Source: Mycobacterium bourgelatii
Lineage (GTDB): Bacteria > Actinomycetota > Actinomycetes > Mycobacteriales > Mycobacteriaceae
Direction of reading: 5' to 3'
NCBI RefSeq assembly: GCF_010723575.1
Contig: NZ_BLKZ01000001.1
Coordinates: 1,674,001 to 1,738,000, forward strand
Length of the DNA: 64,000 bases
The notes beneath the pieces are model-generated. The model worked only from the letters and a program-made list of their open reading frames with translations, was not told where the DNA came from and did no database searches. Of this stretch, positions 1-9,064 are shown piece after piece. The translations under genes were made by a program, and so were the position numbers. Within the stretch, counting starts at the first letter, position 1; each line of letters begins with the position of its first letter.

Positions 1-98
1 GTGCCGAAGCGCACATCGGACGCCACGCCACGGTCGGCGAGTCGCCGAAGGGGATGGGCCCGCGGACTGAGCCCGACCGCTCGACCAGTGATCAGTAG
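1..98 (+). CDS. ctaD: Cytochrome c oxidase subunit I, C-terminal end (partial)
   Basis: Only the last 32 or so codons are inside the window. The frame starting at base 3 reads AEAHIGRHATVGESPKG and ends at TAG 96-98. This resembles the hydrophilic tail of mycobacterial CtaD, the haem/copper catalytic subunit of the aa3-type terminal oxidase in the membrane. In M. tuberculosis ctaD lies directly upstream of serB2 in the same direction, as here, with only about 15 bases between stop and the serB2 start. The call rests on the tail and synteny; no catalytic residue is visible. Confidence 0.65.
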   Translation, partial: AEAHIGRHATVGESPKGMGPRTEPDRSTSDQ

Positions 99-113
99 CG
101 ACGGCAACCTGGG

Positions 114-1349
114 GTGAGTGCCTCGCCCAAGGTATCGGTGCTCATCACCGTCACCGGTGTCGATCAACCGGGCGTGACGTCTGCGCTCTTCGCGGTCCTC
201 GCCCGGCACGGCGTCGAGCTTCTCAACGTCGAGCAGGTCGTGATCCGGGGTCGGCTGACGCTCGGCGTGCTCGTGTCGTGCCCGCGCGAGGTTGCGGAGG
301 GCGACGCGTTGAGCGAGGAGGTCAAGGCCGCCATCCACGAGGTGGGTCTTGAGGTCTCGATCGAGCGCAGCGACGATCTGCCGATCATTCAAAAGCCGTC
401 GACCCACACCATCTTCCTGCTGGGCCGGCCGATCACCGCGGGGGTGTTCGGAGCGGTGGCCAAAGAGGTGGCGGCGCTGGACGTCAACATCGACTTCATC
501 CACGGCATCTCCGACTACCCGGTCACCGGCCTGGAGTTGCGGGTATCGGGGCCGCCAGGCATCGAGGGACCGTTGCAGGCCGCCCTGACGAAGGTGACCG
601 CCGACCAGCATGTCGACGTGGCCGTCGCCAACTACGGTCTGGGGCGGCGTACCAAGCGGCTCATCGTGTTCGACGTCGATTCGACCCTGGTCCAGGGCGA
701 GGTCATCGAAATGCTGGCCGCCCGAGCCGGGGCCGAGGGAGCCGTCGCGGCGATCACTGAAGCCGCCATGCGCGGTGAACTGGATTTCGCCGAGTCGCTC
801 GAACAGCGGGTGGCCACCCTCAAAGGATTGCCCGCCTCGGTGATCGACGACGTCGCCGCCCAGCTGGAATTGATGCCCGGTGCCCGCACCACGTTGAGAA
901 CGTTGCGGCGCTTAGGTTTCCGCTGCGGCGTGGTATCCGGCGGCTTCCGGGGGATCATCGAGCCGTTGGCTCGTGACCTGATGCTGGACTTCGTCGCCGC
1001 CAACGACCTCGAAATCGTCGACGGCATCTTGACCGGCCGGGTGCTCGGACCGATCGTCGACCGACCGGGCAAGGCCAAGGCGCTGCGCGCGTTCGCCGAT
1101 CAGTACGGGATACCGATGGAGCAGACGGTCGCCGTCGGCGACGGCGCCAACGACATCGACATGCTCGCGGCAGCCGGATTGGGAATCGCGTTCAACGCCA
1201 AGCCCGCGCTGCGCGAGGTGGCCGACGCGTCCCTCAGCCATCCCTACCTGGACACGGTGTTGTTCTTGCTGGGCGTGACACGCGCCGAGATCGAGGCCGC
1301 CGATGAGGCCGACGGCACACTGCGGCGCGTCGAGATTCCGGGCGATTAG
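114..1349 (+). CDS. serB2: Phosphoserine phosphatase with two N-terminal ACT domains
   Basis: Hydrolyses O-phosphoserine to serine, the last step of serine synthesis from 3-phosphoglycerate, in the cytoplasm. Of 411 residues, about 8-80 and 95-175 are ACT-type regulatory domains, which bind amino acids in this family. The HAD phosphatase domain begins with DVDST (187-191, nucleophile Asp187) and continues to VSGGF and the late GDGANDIDML metal-binding motif. Length matches mycobacterial SerB2 (about 409 residues). The GTG start is the first codon of the conserved protein. All catalytic motifs look intact. Confidence 0.95.
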   Translation: MSASPKVSVLITVTGVDQPGVTSALFAVLARHGVELLNVEQVVIRGRLTLGVLVSCPREVAEGDALSEEVKAAIHEVGLEVSIERSDDLPIIQKPSTHTIFLLGRPITAGVFGAVAKEVAALDVNIDFIHGISDYPVTGLELRVSGPPGIEGPLQAALTKVTADQHVDVAVANYGLGRRTKRLIVFDVDSTLVQGEVIEMLAARAGAEGAVAAITEAAMRGELDFAESLEQRVATLKGLPASVIDDVAAQLELMPGARTTLRTLRRLGFRCGVVSGGFRGIIEPLARDLMLDFVAANDLEIVDGILTGRVLGPIVDRPGKAKALRAFADQYGIPMEQTVAVGDGANDIDMLAAAGLGIAFNAKPALREVADASLSHPYLDTVLFLLGVTRAEIEAADEADGTLRRVEIPGD

Positions 1350-1418
1350 CCGTGTGAGCGGCTCGCGGGGCGCCGCCCCCCGGGGAGCGGCTCACGCGGC
1401 ATACGGCACGATGGTCGG

Positions 1419-2261
1419 GTGCCTGACTCTGGCTTTTTAGAGGCCGATCCCGACCTGCTGATCGACTTCCGAAACGTCTCACTGCGCCGCGACGGCCGCA
1501 CCCTCGTCGGGCCCGTGGACTGGGCCGTCGAACTCGACGAACGCTGGGTGATCATCGGGCCCAACGGCGCCGGCAAGACGTCGTTGCTCAAGATCGCGGC
1601 GGCGGCCGAGCACCCATCGTCGGGGACCGCGTTCGTGCTGGGCGAGCAGCTCGGCCGGGTCGACGTCACCGAACTCCGGTCCCGGATCGGGCTGAGCTCC
1701 GCGGCTTTGGCCCAGCGGGTGCCCGACAACGAACTGGTGCGCGATCTGGTTGTGTCGGCGGGCTACTCGGTGCTGGGCCGGTGGCGCGAGCAATACGAGG
1801 ATCTCGATTACCGTCGCGCCATCGACATGCTGGAAAGCCTTGGCGCCGAACACCTCGCGGACCGCACCTACGGGACGCTGTCGGAGGGTGAGCGCAAACG
1901 AGTGCTGATCGCTCGTGCCTTGATGACCGATCCGGAGCTGCTGTTGCTCGACGAACCGGCGGCGGGCCTGGATCTCGGTGGCCGCGAGGAACTGGTGGCG
2001 CGACTGGCCGACCTGGCGGCCGACCCGGACGCGCCGGCCTTGGTGCTGGTCACCCACCACGTGGAGGAGGTGCCTCCCGGCTTCAGCCACTGCCTGCTGC
2101 TGTCCGAGGGGCAGGTGGTGGCGTCGGGCTTGTTGCCCGATGTGCTGACCGCCGAGAATCTGTCCGCGGCGTTCGGTCAACGCATCGCGCTCGACGTGGT
2201 CGACGGACGCTACTTCGCCCGGCGGGTTCGTACCCGCGCGGCCCACCGGAGGCGGCCATGA
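1419..2261 (+). CDS. ABC transporter ATP-binding protein (Rv3041c-like)
   Basis: A single cytoplasmic ATPase domain of 280 residues. Walker A is GPNGAGKT (47-54), the signature is LSEGERKRV, Walker B is LLLLDEPAAGLD, and the H-loop is THH. No permease gene is adjacent, so the transported substrate and membrane partner cannot be read from context. The GTG start at 1419 fits the first strand of the domain. Its stop overlaps the start of the Nudix gene in an ATGA arrangement, so the two are probably translated together. Neighbour order equals M. tuberculosis Rv3042c-Rv3041c-Rv3040c. Confidence 0.9.
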   Translation: MPDSGFLEADPDLLIDFRNVSLRRDGRTLVGPVDWAVELDERWVIIGPNGAGKTSLLKIAAAAEHPSSGTAFVLGEQLGRVDVTELRSRIGLSSAALAQRVPDNELVRDLVVSAGYSVLGRWREQYEDLDYRRAIDMLESLGAEHLADRTYGTLSEGERKRVLIARALMTDPELLLLDEPAAGLDLGGREELVARLADLAADPDAPALVLVTHHVEEVPPGFSHCLLLSEGQVVASGLLPDVLTAENLSAAFGQRIALDVVDGRYFARRVRTRAAHRRRP

Positions 2262-3079
2262 CCACACCCGAGCCGCTGCCGGCCCGACCCGCGGCGACCG
2301 TGATGCTGATCCGCGATGCACCCGCGGGCCTCAAGATCTTCCTGATGCGCCGCCACTCGAAGATGGAGTTCGCGCCCGGCGTGATCGTGTTCCCCGGCGG
2401 CGGTGTCGACGAACGGGATCGCAACGCCGACCTGACGGGGGCCTGGGCCGGGCCGCCGCCGCAGTGGTGGGCGCAGCGCTTCGGCATCGAGACCGACCTC
2501 GCCGAGGCGCTGGTGTGCGCCGCCGCCCGGGAAACCTTCGAGGAGTCCGGGGTGTTGTTCGCCGGCCCCGCGGACGACCCGGACACCATCGTCGGTGACG
2601 CCTCGGTCTACCGCGACGCTCGGCGGGCGTTGGACGACCGGACACTGTCGTTCGCGGATTTCCTTCGCACCGAAAACCTGGTGTTGCGGTCCGATCTGCT
2701 GCGCCCGTGGGCCAACTGGGTCACCCCGGAAGCCGAGCGCACCCGGCGTTATGACACGTACTTCTTCGTGGCCGCACTGCCGGAAGGGCAGCGCGCCGAC
2801 GGCGACAACACCGAGTCCGACCATTCCGGCTGGGCGTTGCCGCAGGACGCCATCGAGGACTTCGAGGCGGGCCGCAACGTGCTGTTGCCGCCAACCTGGA
2901 CCCAGCTGGATTCGCTGGCCGGCCGCACCGTCGCCGATGTGTTGGCCGTCGAACGCCAGATCGTGGCCGTGCAACCGTTGCTGGAGAAGCGGGGCGACAA
3001 CTGGGTCTTCGAGTTCTTCGACTCTGACCGCTACCACCGGGCGCGACAGGCCGGCGGATCCTTGGACTGGCCCTTTTGA
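2258..3079 (+). CDS. Nudix hydrolase family protein (Rv3040c-like)
   Basis: Protein of 273 residues of the longer NUDT7/NUDT19-like Nudix type. The Nudix box is split by an insertion: the Gly-rich start FPGGGVDERDR is followed about 35 residues later by AARETFEESGVLF, which carries the metal-binding Glu residues. Related eukaryotic members cleave CoA or acyl-CoA; here the substrate is unknown. ATG overlaps the ABC gene's TGA by 4 bases. The position before an enoyl-CoA hydratase-like gene fits an acyl-CoA link, which is inference. Confidence 0.85.
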   Translation: MTTPEPLPARPAATVMLIRDAPAGLKIFLMRRHSKMEFAPGVIVFPGGGVDERDRNADLTGAWAGPPPQWWAQRFGIETDLAEALVCAAARETFEESGVLFAGPADDPDTIVGDASVYRDARRALDDRTLSFADFLRTENLVLRSDLLRPWANWVTPEAERTRRYDTYFFVAALPEGQRADGDNTESDHSGWALPQDAIEDFEAGRNVLLPPTWTQLDSLAGRTVADVLAVERQIVAVQPLLEKRGDNWVFEFFDSDRYHRARQAGGSLDWPF

Positions 3080-3122
3080 GCGCCTCGGTGAGCGCGCCAG
3101 TGAACGCGAAAGTGAACGCCCG

Positions 3123-3896
3123 GTGAGCGAGTTCGTCAGTGTCGTGGTCAGCGACGGTTCGCAAGACGCGGGCCTGGCGATGCTGCTGCTGTCGAGACCG
3201 CCGACGAACGCGATGACCCGCCAGGTGTACCGCGAAATCATCGCGGCGGCAGACGAACTCGGCCGTCGTGACGACGTCGCCGCGGTCATCCTGTTCGGTG
3301 GCCACGAGATCTTCTCCGCCGGCGACGACATGCCCGAACTGCGGACGCTGACGCCCGAAGAGGCCGACATCACGGCGCGGGTGCGGCGCGAGGCGATCGA
3401 TGCCGTGGCGGCGATCGGGAAGCCGACCGTGGCCGCCATCACCGGCTATGCGCTGGGCGCCGGGCTCACGCTCGCATTGGCGGCCGACTGGCGCGTCAGC
3501 GGCGACAACGTGAAGTTCGGTGCGACGGAGATCCTGGCCGGCCTGATTCCCAGCGGCGGTGGAATGGCGCGGCTGGCCCACGTGACGGGCGCCAGCCGGG
3601 CCAAGGAGCTGGTGTTCAGCGGTCGTTTCTTCGACGCCGAAGAAGCCCTGGCCCTGGGCCTGATCGACGACATGGTCGCCCCCGACGACGTATACGACGC
3701 CGCGGCCACCTGGGCGCGCCGCTTCCTGGACGGCCCACCACACGCGCTGGCCGCCGCCAAGGCCGGGATCAATGCCGTCTTCGACGCCGGCGCAGCGACA
3801 GCCGAAGAGGTGCGCGCCGCCGAACGCCGCCGCTACGTCGAGGTCTTCGCCGCTGGTCAGGAAGGGGTCAAGCGGGATGACCGGGGGAGCCGTTAG
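3123..3896 (+). CDS. echA17: Enoyl-CoA hydratase/isomerase family protein
   Basis: Crotonase-fold protein of 257 residues, probably acting on 2-enoyl-CoA in fatty acid beta-oxidation. Visible crotonase features are the oxyanion-hole stretch FSAGDDMPEL, the second stretch ITGYALGAGLTLALAADWR, and the catalytic-region helix KFGATEILAGLIPSGGG. It agrees closely with M. tuberculosis EchA17 as recalled. The frame is open far upstream, but the family starts at the GTG at 3123 (reading SEFVSVVVSDGS), 43 bases after the Nudix stop. Several GTGAGCG/GTGAACG repeats precede it, so the exact GTG is not certain. Confidence 0.9.
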   Translation: MSEFVSVVVSDGSQDAGLAMLLLSRPPTNAMTRQVYREIIAAADELGRRDDVAAVILFGGHEIFSAGDDMPELRTLTPEEADITARVRREAIDAVAAIGKPTVAAITGYALGAGLTLALAADWRVSGDNVKFGATEILAGLIPSGGGMARLAHVTGASRAKELVFSGRFFDAEEALALGLIDDMVAPDDVYDAAATWARRFLDGPPHALAAAKAGINAVFDAGAATAEEVRAAERRRYVEVFAAGQEGVKRDDRGSR

Positions 3897-3906
3897 GCTG
3901 CCCTGC

Positions 3907-4890
3907 ATGACGAGGACTACGGAAATCCCCGCTGACGCCGCTCCCAATCCGCACGCCACCGCGGAACAGGTGGAAGCCGCGCGCCACGACACCAAGCTCG
4001 CCCAGGTGCTTTACCACGACTGGGAGGCCGAGAGCTACGACGACAAATGGTCGATCTCCTACGACCAGCGCTGCGTCGATTACGCCCGCGGTCGGTTCGA
4101 TGCCATCGTTCCCGACGAAGTCCTTGGTCAACTTCCCTACGACCGCGCGCTGGAGCTGGGCTGCGGCACCGGGTTCTTCCTGCTCAACCTGATCCAGGCG
4201 GGGGTGGCTCGGCGGGGCTCGGTCACCGACCTCTCGCCCGGGATGGTCAAGGTCGCCACCCGCAACGGGCAGTCGTTGGGCCTCGACATCGACGGACGGG
4301 TCGCCGACGCCGAAGGCATCCCCTACGACGACAACACCTTCGACCTCGTGGTCGGGCACGCCGTGCTGCACCACATTCCCGACGTCGAACTGTCGCTTCG
4401 GGAAGTGATTCGGGTTCTCAAGCCCGGTGGCCGGTTCGTGTTCGCCGGTGAGCCCACCACCGTCGGCAACGAATACGCACGCACGTTGTCCACCCTGACC
4501 TGGCGGGTCGCCACCAACGTCACCAAGCTGCCCGGCCTGGGTGGTTGGCGGCGCCCGCAAGCCGAACTCGACGAATCTTCACGCGCCGCAGCGCTCGAGG
4601 CGATCGTCGACCTGCACACCTTCACCCCGGGCGATCTGGAGCGGATGGCGACCAACGCCGGCGCGGTCGAGGTGCGAACCGCCAGCGAGGAGTTCACCGC
4701 CGCCATGTTCGGCTGGCCGGTGCGCACGTTCGAAGCATCGGTGCCGCCCGGGCGCCTGGGCTGGGGCTGGGCGAAGTTCGCCTTCACCGGCTGGAAGACC
4801 CTCAGCTGGGTGGATGCCAACATCTGGCGGCACATCGCCCCGAAGGGCTGGTTCTACAACGTCATGGTCACCGGAGTTAAGCCCTCCTGA
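3907..4890 (+). CDS. Class I SAM-dependent methyltransferase (Rv3038c-like)
   Basis: 327-residue cytoplasmic methyltransferase. SAM-binding motif I is LELGCGTGFFL (about residues 80-90), followed by an acidic loop DLSPGM, DAEGIPYDDNTFDLVV, and HHIPDVE. The C-terminal third is a substrate-side extension not recognisable by motif. ATG at 3907 is preceded by the echA17 stop at 3896, so the genes are likely one transcript. The stop TGA overlaps the next frame (CTGA at 4887-4890). The methyl acceptor is unknown. The gene sits close to the methylglucose lipopolysaccharide genes in mycobacteria, but a role there is only inferred. Confidence 0.88.
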   Translation: MTRTTEIPADAAPNPHATAEQVEAARHDTKLAQVLYHDWEAESYDDKWSISYDQRCVDYARGRFDAIVPDEVLGQLPYDRALELGCGTGFFLLNLIQAGVARRGSVTDLSPGMVKVATRNGQSLGLDIDGRVADAEGIPYDDNTFDLVVGHAVLHHIPDVELSLREVIRVLKPGGRFVFAGEPTTVGNEYARTLSTLTWRVATNVTKLPGLGGWRRPQAELDESSRAAALEAIVDLHTFTPGDLERMATNAGAVEVRTASEEFTAAMFGWPVRTFEASVPPGRLGWGWAKFAFTGWKTLSWVDANIWRHIAPKGWFYNVMVTGVKPS

Positions 4891-5024
4891 ACAGGGGTGC
4901 CACCGGTCTCACCTTCAGCACCGACGACGTCGTCTTCCTCCGGTCGCCAGACGGTGCGGCCGCGCTGCGGGAAGTTGCCGAATACGCACTGACCGACGCG
5001 ACGCGCGTCGCCGACATCGCGGCC

Positions 5025-6077
5025 GTGCGCGCCCGGTTCGGTGCACGGACGCCGATCCTGGTGGAGACGACATTGCTGCGCCGCCGGGCGCGCGAAAAAC
5101 TGGGCGATCTTGCCGTGCACTGGCTGTTCACCGAGGAGGCGCTGCAGCAGGCCACCACCCGCGAAGTGGCGGATCGCAGGGCCCGGCGACTGTCCGGTCG
5201 CGTCGTGCACGACGCGACGTGTTCGATCGGCACCGAAATGGCGGCACTGCGGGAGACGGCGGCCCGGGTCGTGGGCAGCGACATCGATCCGGTGCGGCTG
5301 GCGATGGCGCGCCACAACCTCGGTGCGACCGCCGAGTTGTGCCGCGCCGACGCGCTGCACCCGGTGACGCGCGACGCGGTCGCCGTCGTCGATCCGGCGC
5401 GCCGCAGCGGTGGCCGACGACGGTTCAGCCCCGATGATTACGAGCCCCCTTTAGGTCCGCTGCTGGATACCTACCGCAGCTGCGACGTGGTCGTAAAGTG
5501 TGCTCCTGGAATCGATTTCGAGCAGGTGCGCCAGCTCGGGTTCGATGGCGAGATCGAGGTGACGTCCTACCGGGGCTCGGTGCGCGAGGCGTGTCTGTGG
5601 TCGGCAGGACTCGCCGCCCCGGGAGTCCGCCGACGAGCGAGCGTGCTCGACAGCGGGGAAGAGGTCACCGATTCGGATGCCGACGACTGCCCGGTGCGTC
5701 CCGTCGGGCGCTGGATCATCGATCCCGACGGGGCGGTCGTGCGCGCCGGTCTGGTCCGGCAGTACGCCACTCGGCATGGCCTCTGGCAGCTCGACCCCGA
5801 CATCGCCTACCTGTCCGGTGACCGGCTGCCCGCCTCGGTACGGGGCTTCGAGGTGCTCGACCGGCTGCCGTTCGACGAGCGCCGGTTGCGCCAGGCGCTG
5901 GCGGCGATGGACTGCGGGGCCCTGGAAATCCTGGTCCGCGGCGTGCGGGTCGATCCGGATGCGCTGCGACGACGGCTGCGGTTGCGCGGTAGCCGGCCGC
6001 TGTCAGTGGTAATCACCCGCTTCGGTTCCGGGACAGCCAGTCACGCAGTGGCTTTCGTTTGCTGTCCCTCCCAGTAA
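5025..6077 (+). CDS. SAM-dependent methyltransferase with THUMP-like domain (Rv3037c-like)
   Basis: At least 350 residues. A SAM-binding fold shows VHDATCSIGTEMAAL and VVGSDIDPVRLAMARHNL. The C-terminal part, PFDERRLRQAL to GSRPLSVVITR, matches the THUMP-like domain of this actinobacterial family, which points to RNA or sugar methylation; the substrate is unproven. GTG 5025 is the first usual start codon, but the open frame runs back to 4881 and encodes FLRSPDGAAALREVAEY, which belongs to the family's N-terminus. The true start may therefore be CTG 4887, overlapping the upstream stop. M. tuberculosis annotation lists a protein of similar length. Confidence 0.85.
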   Translation: MRARFGARTPILVETTLLRRRAREKLGDLAVHWLFTEEALQQATTREVADRRARRLSGRVVHDATCSIGTEMAALRETAARVVGSDIDPVRLAMARHNLGATAELCRADALHPVTRDAVAVVDPARRSGGRRRFSPDDYEPPLGPLLDTYRSCDVVVKCAPGIDFEQVRQLGFDGEIEVTSYRGSVREACLWSAGLAAPGVRRRASVLDSGEEVTDSDADDCPVRPVGRWIIDPDGAVVRAGLVRQYATRHGLWQLDPDIAYLSGDRLPASVRGFEVLDRLPFDERRLRQALAAMDCGALEILVRGVRVDPDALRRRLRLRGSRPLSVVITRFGSGTASHAVAFVCCPSQ

Positions 6078-6155
6078 CGCCCAGGTACGCTGAGCACGAT
6101 TACCTTTTGGGTGACGCCAACGCCACCTTAGTTTCTTCTGCGAGGACAATCGACG

Positions 6156-6836
6156 ATGCGTGTTGTGATAGCGGCCGCCGCGGTGGCGGCCGCGGCCCTA
6201 CTGAGCTGGCCGGCGGCCGCGGCGCCGCCGTCGTGTGCGAGCCTGGGCGGTACCGTCGACTCGGCGCAGCTCTGCCACGTGCGCGCGTCGACCACCGCCT
6301 ACACGTTGGCCCTGACGTTTCCCGTCGACTATCCGGACCAGCAAGCGCTGACCGACTACGTCACCCAGAACCGGGACGGGTTCGTCAACGTCGCGCAGGG
6401 CTCCGGACGACGTGACCAGCCTTACCAGATGGAAGCCACCACCGACCAGCACACCTCGGGCCAGCCGCCGCGCACCCGCAGCGTGGTGCTCAAGTTCTTC
6501 CAAGACCTCGGCGGGACACACCCGTCGACCTGGTACAAAGCCTTCAACTACAACCTCGACACCAAGCAGCCGATCACCTTCGACACGCTGTTCGCGCCCA
6601 ACACCACACCGCTGGATGCCATCTTCCCGCTCGTCCAGCGCGAACTGGAGCGCCAGACTTCGCTGGCGCTGGCGATATCGCCCGGCGCCGGCCACGACCC
6701 GACCAACTATCAGAACTTCGCCATCACCGACGACCAGTTGATCTTCTACTTCGCCCCGGGCGAGTTGCTGCCTTTGTTCGCCGGCCCTGCGCAGGTGCAG
6801 GTGCCCCGCAGCGCCATCCCGCCGCTGGCGCTCTAG
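6156..6836 (+). CDS. Secreted protein TB22.2-like (DUF3298-type)
   Basis: 226 residues with a Sec-type signal peptide: MRVV, a long alanine run, then SWPAAAAPPSC, with likely cleavage after AAA near residue 23. The mature part, with LKFFQDLGGTHPSTWYKAFNYNL and FAPGELLPLFAGPAQVQVP, matches the RsiV/DUF3298 fold also seen in Mpt64-like proteins. M. tuberculosis Rv3036c (TB22.2) has this position and sequence type; it has been described as a cell-wall-linked esterase, but I see no classic GxSxG motif here. Likely exported. Convergent with the next lipoprotein gene, 18 bases apart. Confidence 0.9.
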   Translation: MRVVIAAAAVAAAALLSWPAAAAPPSCASLGGTVDSAQLCHVRASTTAYTLALTFPVDYPDQQALTDYVTQNRDGFVNVAQGSGRRDQPYQMEATTDQHTSGQPPRTRSVVLKFFQDLGGTHPSTWYKAFNYNLDTKQPITFDTLFAPNTTPLDAIFPLVQRELERQTSLALAISPGAGHDPTNYQNFAITDDQLIFYFAPGELLPLFAGPAQVQVPRSAIPPLAL

Positions 6837-6854
6837 CCGGCCCGCTCGGACCGC

Positions 6855-8150
6855 TCAGGCCGGCGCGAAGCTGTAGACCTGGCCATCGCTGGTTGCCGTC
6901 ACCACCCGGCGATCGGTGCCGATCGCCACTCCGACCGGGTATCCGGTGGCCTCGGGTAGCGGATACGTGTTGAGTGTGCGGCCGCTGTCCGGGTCGAAGA
7001 CCAGCAGGGACAGTCCGGGGCCCGCCACCACCGTGTAACCGGCATCGCCGCTCGCCAGGCTCGAGGTGGACAGCGGGGTGACGTCGTCGCGTCGCCAGGC
7101 CTGGTCGGCGTGATCACCGGCGTCCCGGAACGCCGCCAACCGGGTGTCCGGCCCTCCGCCGGACACGATGAGTCCCTTCGGGGTGACAGCGGGCGGCGTT
7201 TGGGCGGAGAACCCTAACGGCACCGACCACTTCACCTTGCCGTCGGCGGCATGCAGCGCCCAGAGTCGTTGATCACGGCCGTTCACGTAGACGGTTTGCC
7301 CGTCGGCGGACAGGACCGGGCTGCCCACGATGCCCGCGCTGACGGCCTGGCTGGTCCACTCGCGGACCAGCGACGGGCTCTTACCGGGGTGGTATTTCAG
7401 CCCGACCAGCCCCGCGGCCGGGGCGCCAGGCTGCCACACACTGACCACCACGGTCTTACTGGCCGGTGAAAACGCCGGAGCGCTCGCCACCGGGCAGTCC
7501 GGTCCGGCCCGACCGCAGTCGTCCAGGCCGCGGGTCGCGTCCTTGGGATCCAAGCCCTCCACCAGGTCGAGTGCGCTGCCGGCCAGCTTGCCGCGATGAG
7601 CGTCGAAAACCAGCACCTGACCCAGATGGGTCGTCACCAAGAGTTGGCCGCCTCCCAGAAACCGAGGGGTCAGTGGCATTCCGATGACGGGCTGGCGCCA
7701 CCGCGTCCACTGGGTGACGGGAAAGGCGATGATGGCTCCGGGTTGGCCCACGTACATGTTGTCGAAGCCGTCGAGCAACGGACCCGCGAAGCCGCCGCCC
7801 TGGACCAGTCGGACACACCAGCGCTGCCGGCCGTTGCGCTTGTTTTCCCACTCCATCAGCGAACACCCGGCGGGAGTCTGCGCGTTGAGGGCGAGGTAAC
7901 CGCGGTCGCTCAGGGCCGGCTGAGCGCCCAGGCTGCCCTTGACGGACCGCGTCCAGGCCAGCTCGAGCTTGGTCGCGCCGCCTCTACCGGTGTAACTGCT
8001 GTTGGCCGCGTCGCCGTATTGCGCGGGCCAGCCCTGGGCGGGGGCCGCATCGACCCAGGAGTCGGTGTTCCCGCATCCGCCCAGCCCGACCGCCAGTACG
8101 GCCCCCGAAGCTGCCACAGAAACCGCTGCCATGACACGTCGAGCAAGCAC
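6855..8150 (-). CDS. Beta-propeller (PQQ-like repeat) lipoprotein (Rv3035-like)
   Basis: 431 residues with a lipoprotein signal: positively charged start MLARR, hydrophobic stretch, lipobox GLGGC (Cys about residue 26). The rest contains PQQ/WD-type blades, for example GKVKWSVPLGFSAQTPPAV, GYTVVAGPGLSLLVFDPDSGR and YVNGRDQRLWALHAADG, so an outside-facing beta-propeller is expected. Function is unknown; propellers of this kind often bind proteins or polysaccharide. It stands divergent from the acyltransferase gene with about 155 bases between starts, which must hold both promoters. Confidence 0.88.
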   Translation of the reverse strand: MLARRVMAAVSVAASGAVLAVGLGGCGNTDSWVDAAPAQGWPAQYGDAANSSYTGRGGATKLELAWTRSVKGSLGAQPALSDRGYLALNAQTPAGCSLMEWENKRNGRQRWCVRLVQGGGFAGPLLDGFDNMYVGQPGAIIAFPVTQWTRWRQPVIGMPLTPRFLGGGQLLVTTHLGQVLVFDAHRGKLAGSALDLVEGLDPKDATRGLDDCGRAGPDCPVASAPAFSPASKTVVVSVWQPGAPAAGLVGLKYHPGKSPSLVREWTSQAVSAGIVGSPVLSADGQTVYVNGRDQRLWALHAADGKVKWSVPLGFSAQTPPAVTPKGLIVSGGGPDTRLAAFRDAGDHADQAWRRDDVTPLSTSSLASGDAGYTVVAGPGLSLLVFDPDSGRTLNTYPLPEATGYPVGVAIGTDRRVVTATSDGQVYSFAPA

Positions 8151-8305
8151 CGTGGATTACAGAACCTTTCTGGATGCGGGGTTCGGCCAAAGCAGCGAAC
8201 GTGTACAGGTGAGGGTAACTCGTGGACGTTCGCTTCCCTCGGATGACCGCATCCTGTGCCCGCCCATTTTCGGCCTGCGCTGCGACCCGACTAGGCTTTG
8301 CGGTC

Positions 8306-9043
8306 ATGACGAGCATGTGGGGTGCGCCGCTGCATCGCCGCTGGCGTGGTTCGCGGTTGCGCGACCCGCGGCAGGCCAAGTTCCTGACCATGGACTCCTT
8401 GAAGTGGGTGTTGAAAAACCGCGCATACACCCCGTGGTACTTGGTGCGGTATTGGCGGCTGCTGAAATTCAAGCTGCAAAATCCGCACATCATCACGCGC
8501 GGAATGGTGTTTCTGGGTAAGGGTGTCGAAATCCACTGCACACCCGAGCTGGCGCAGCTCGAGATCGGCCGGTGGGTGCACATCGGCGACAAGAACACGA
8601 TTCGGGCGCACGAGGGTTCGCTGCGGTTCGGCGACAAAGTGGTCCTGGGTCGGGACAACGTCATCAACTGCTATCTGGACATCGAGCTCGGTGAATCGGC
8701 GCTGATGGCCGACTGGTGCTACGTCTGCGACTTCGACCACCGCATGGACGACATCACCCTGCCGATCAAGGACCAGGGCATCATCAAGAGCCCGGTGCGA
8801 ATCGGGCCCGACACCTGGGTCGGGGTGAAGGTGACGGTCCTGCGGGGTACCTCGATCGGACGCGGCTGCGTGCTCGGCTCGCACGCCGTGGTGCGCGGCA
8901 ACATCCCGGACTACTCGATCGCGGTCGGTGCGCCGGCGAAGGTGGTCAAGAACCGTCAGCTGTCCTGGGAGACGTCGGCGGCGCAGCGCGCCGAGTTGGC
9001 CGCCGCCCTGGCCGATATCGAGCGCAAGAAGGCCGCTCACTAG
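8306..9043 (+). CDS. Left-handed beta-helix acyltransferase (Rv3034c-like)
   Basis: 245 residues with hexapeptide-repeat turns typical of the LbH acyltransferase fold: LEIGRWVHIGDKNTIRAHEG, IGPDTWVGVKVTVLRGTSIG, VLGSHAVVRGNIPDYSIAVG. Such enzymes are trimeric and move acetyl or succinyl groups from CoA. In mycobacteria this gene is regarded as the acetyltransferase candidate of the 6-O-methylglucose lipopolysaccharide cluster; the donor and acceptor are not readable here. ATG 8306 (MTSMWGAPLHRRWRG) agrees with the recalled M. tuberculosis start. The accessory island begins right behind its stop. Confidence 0.9.
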   Translation: MTSMWGAPLHRRWRGSRLRDPRQAKFLTMDSLKWVLKNRAYTPWYLVRYWRLLKFKLQNPHIITRGMVFLGKGVEIHCTPELAQLEIGRWVHIGDKNTIRAHEGSLRFGDKVVLGRDNVINCYLDIELGESALMADWCYVCDFDHRMDDITLPIKDQGIIKSPVRIGPDTWVGVKVTVLRGTSIGRGCVLGSHAVVRGNIPDYSIAVGAPAKVVKNRQLSWETSAAQRAELAAALADIERKKAAH

Positions 9044-9064
9044 CCCCTAGCCCGACGGCTGCGG

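Noticed and set aside
2210..3995. Long minus-strand frames over the Nudix and echA17 genes
   Set aside because: GC-rich codon bias gives long antisense frames; protein motifs and synteny support only the plus-strand genes.
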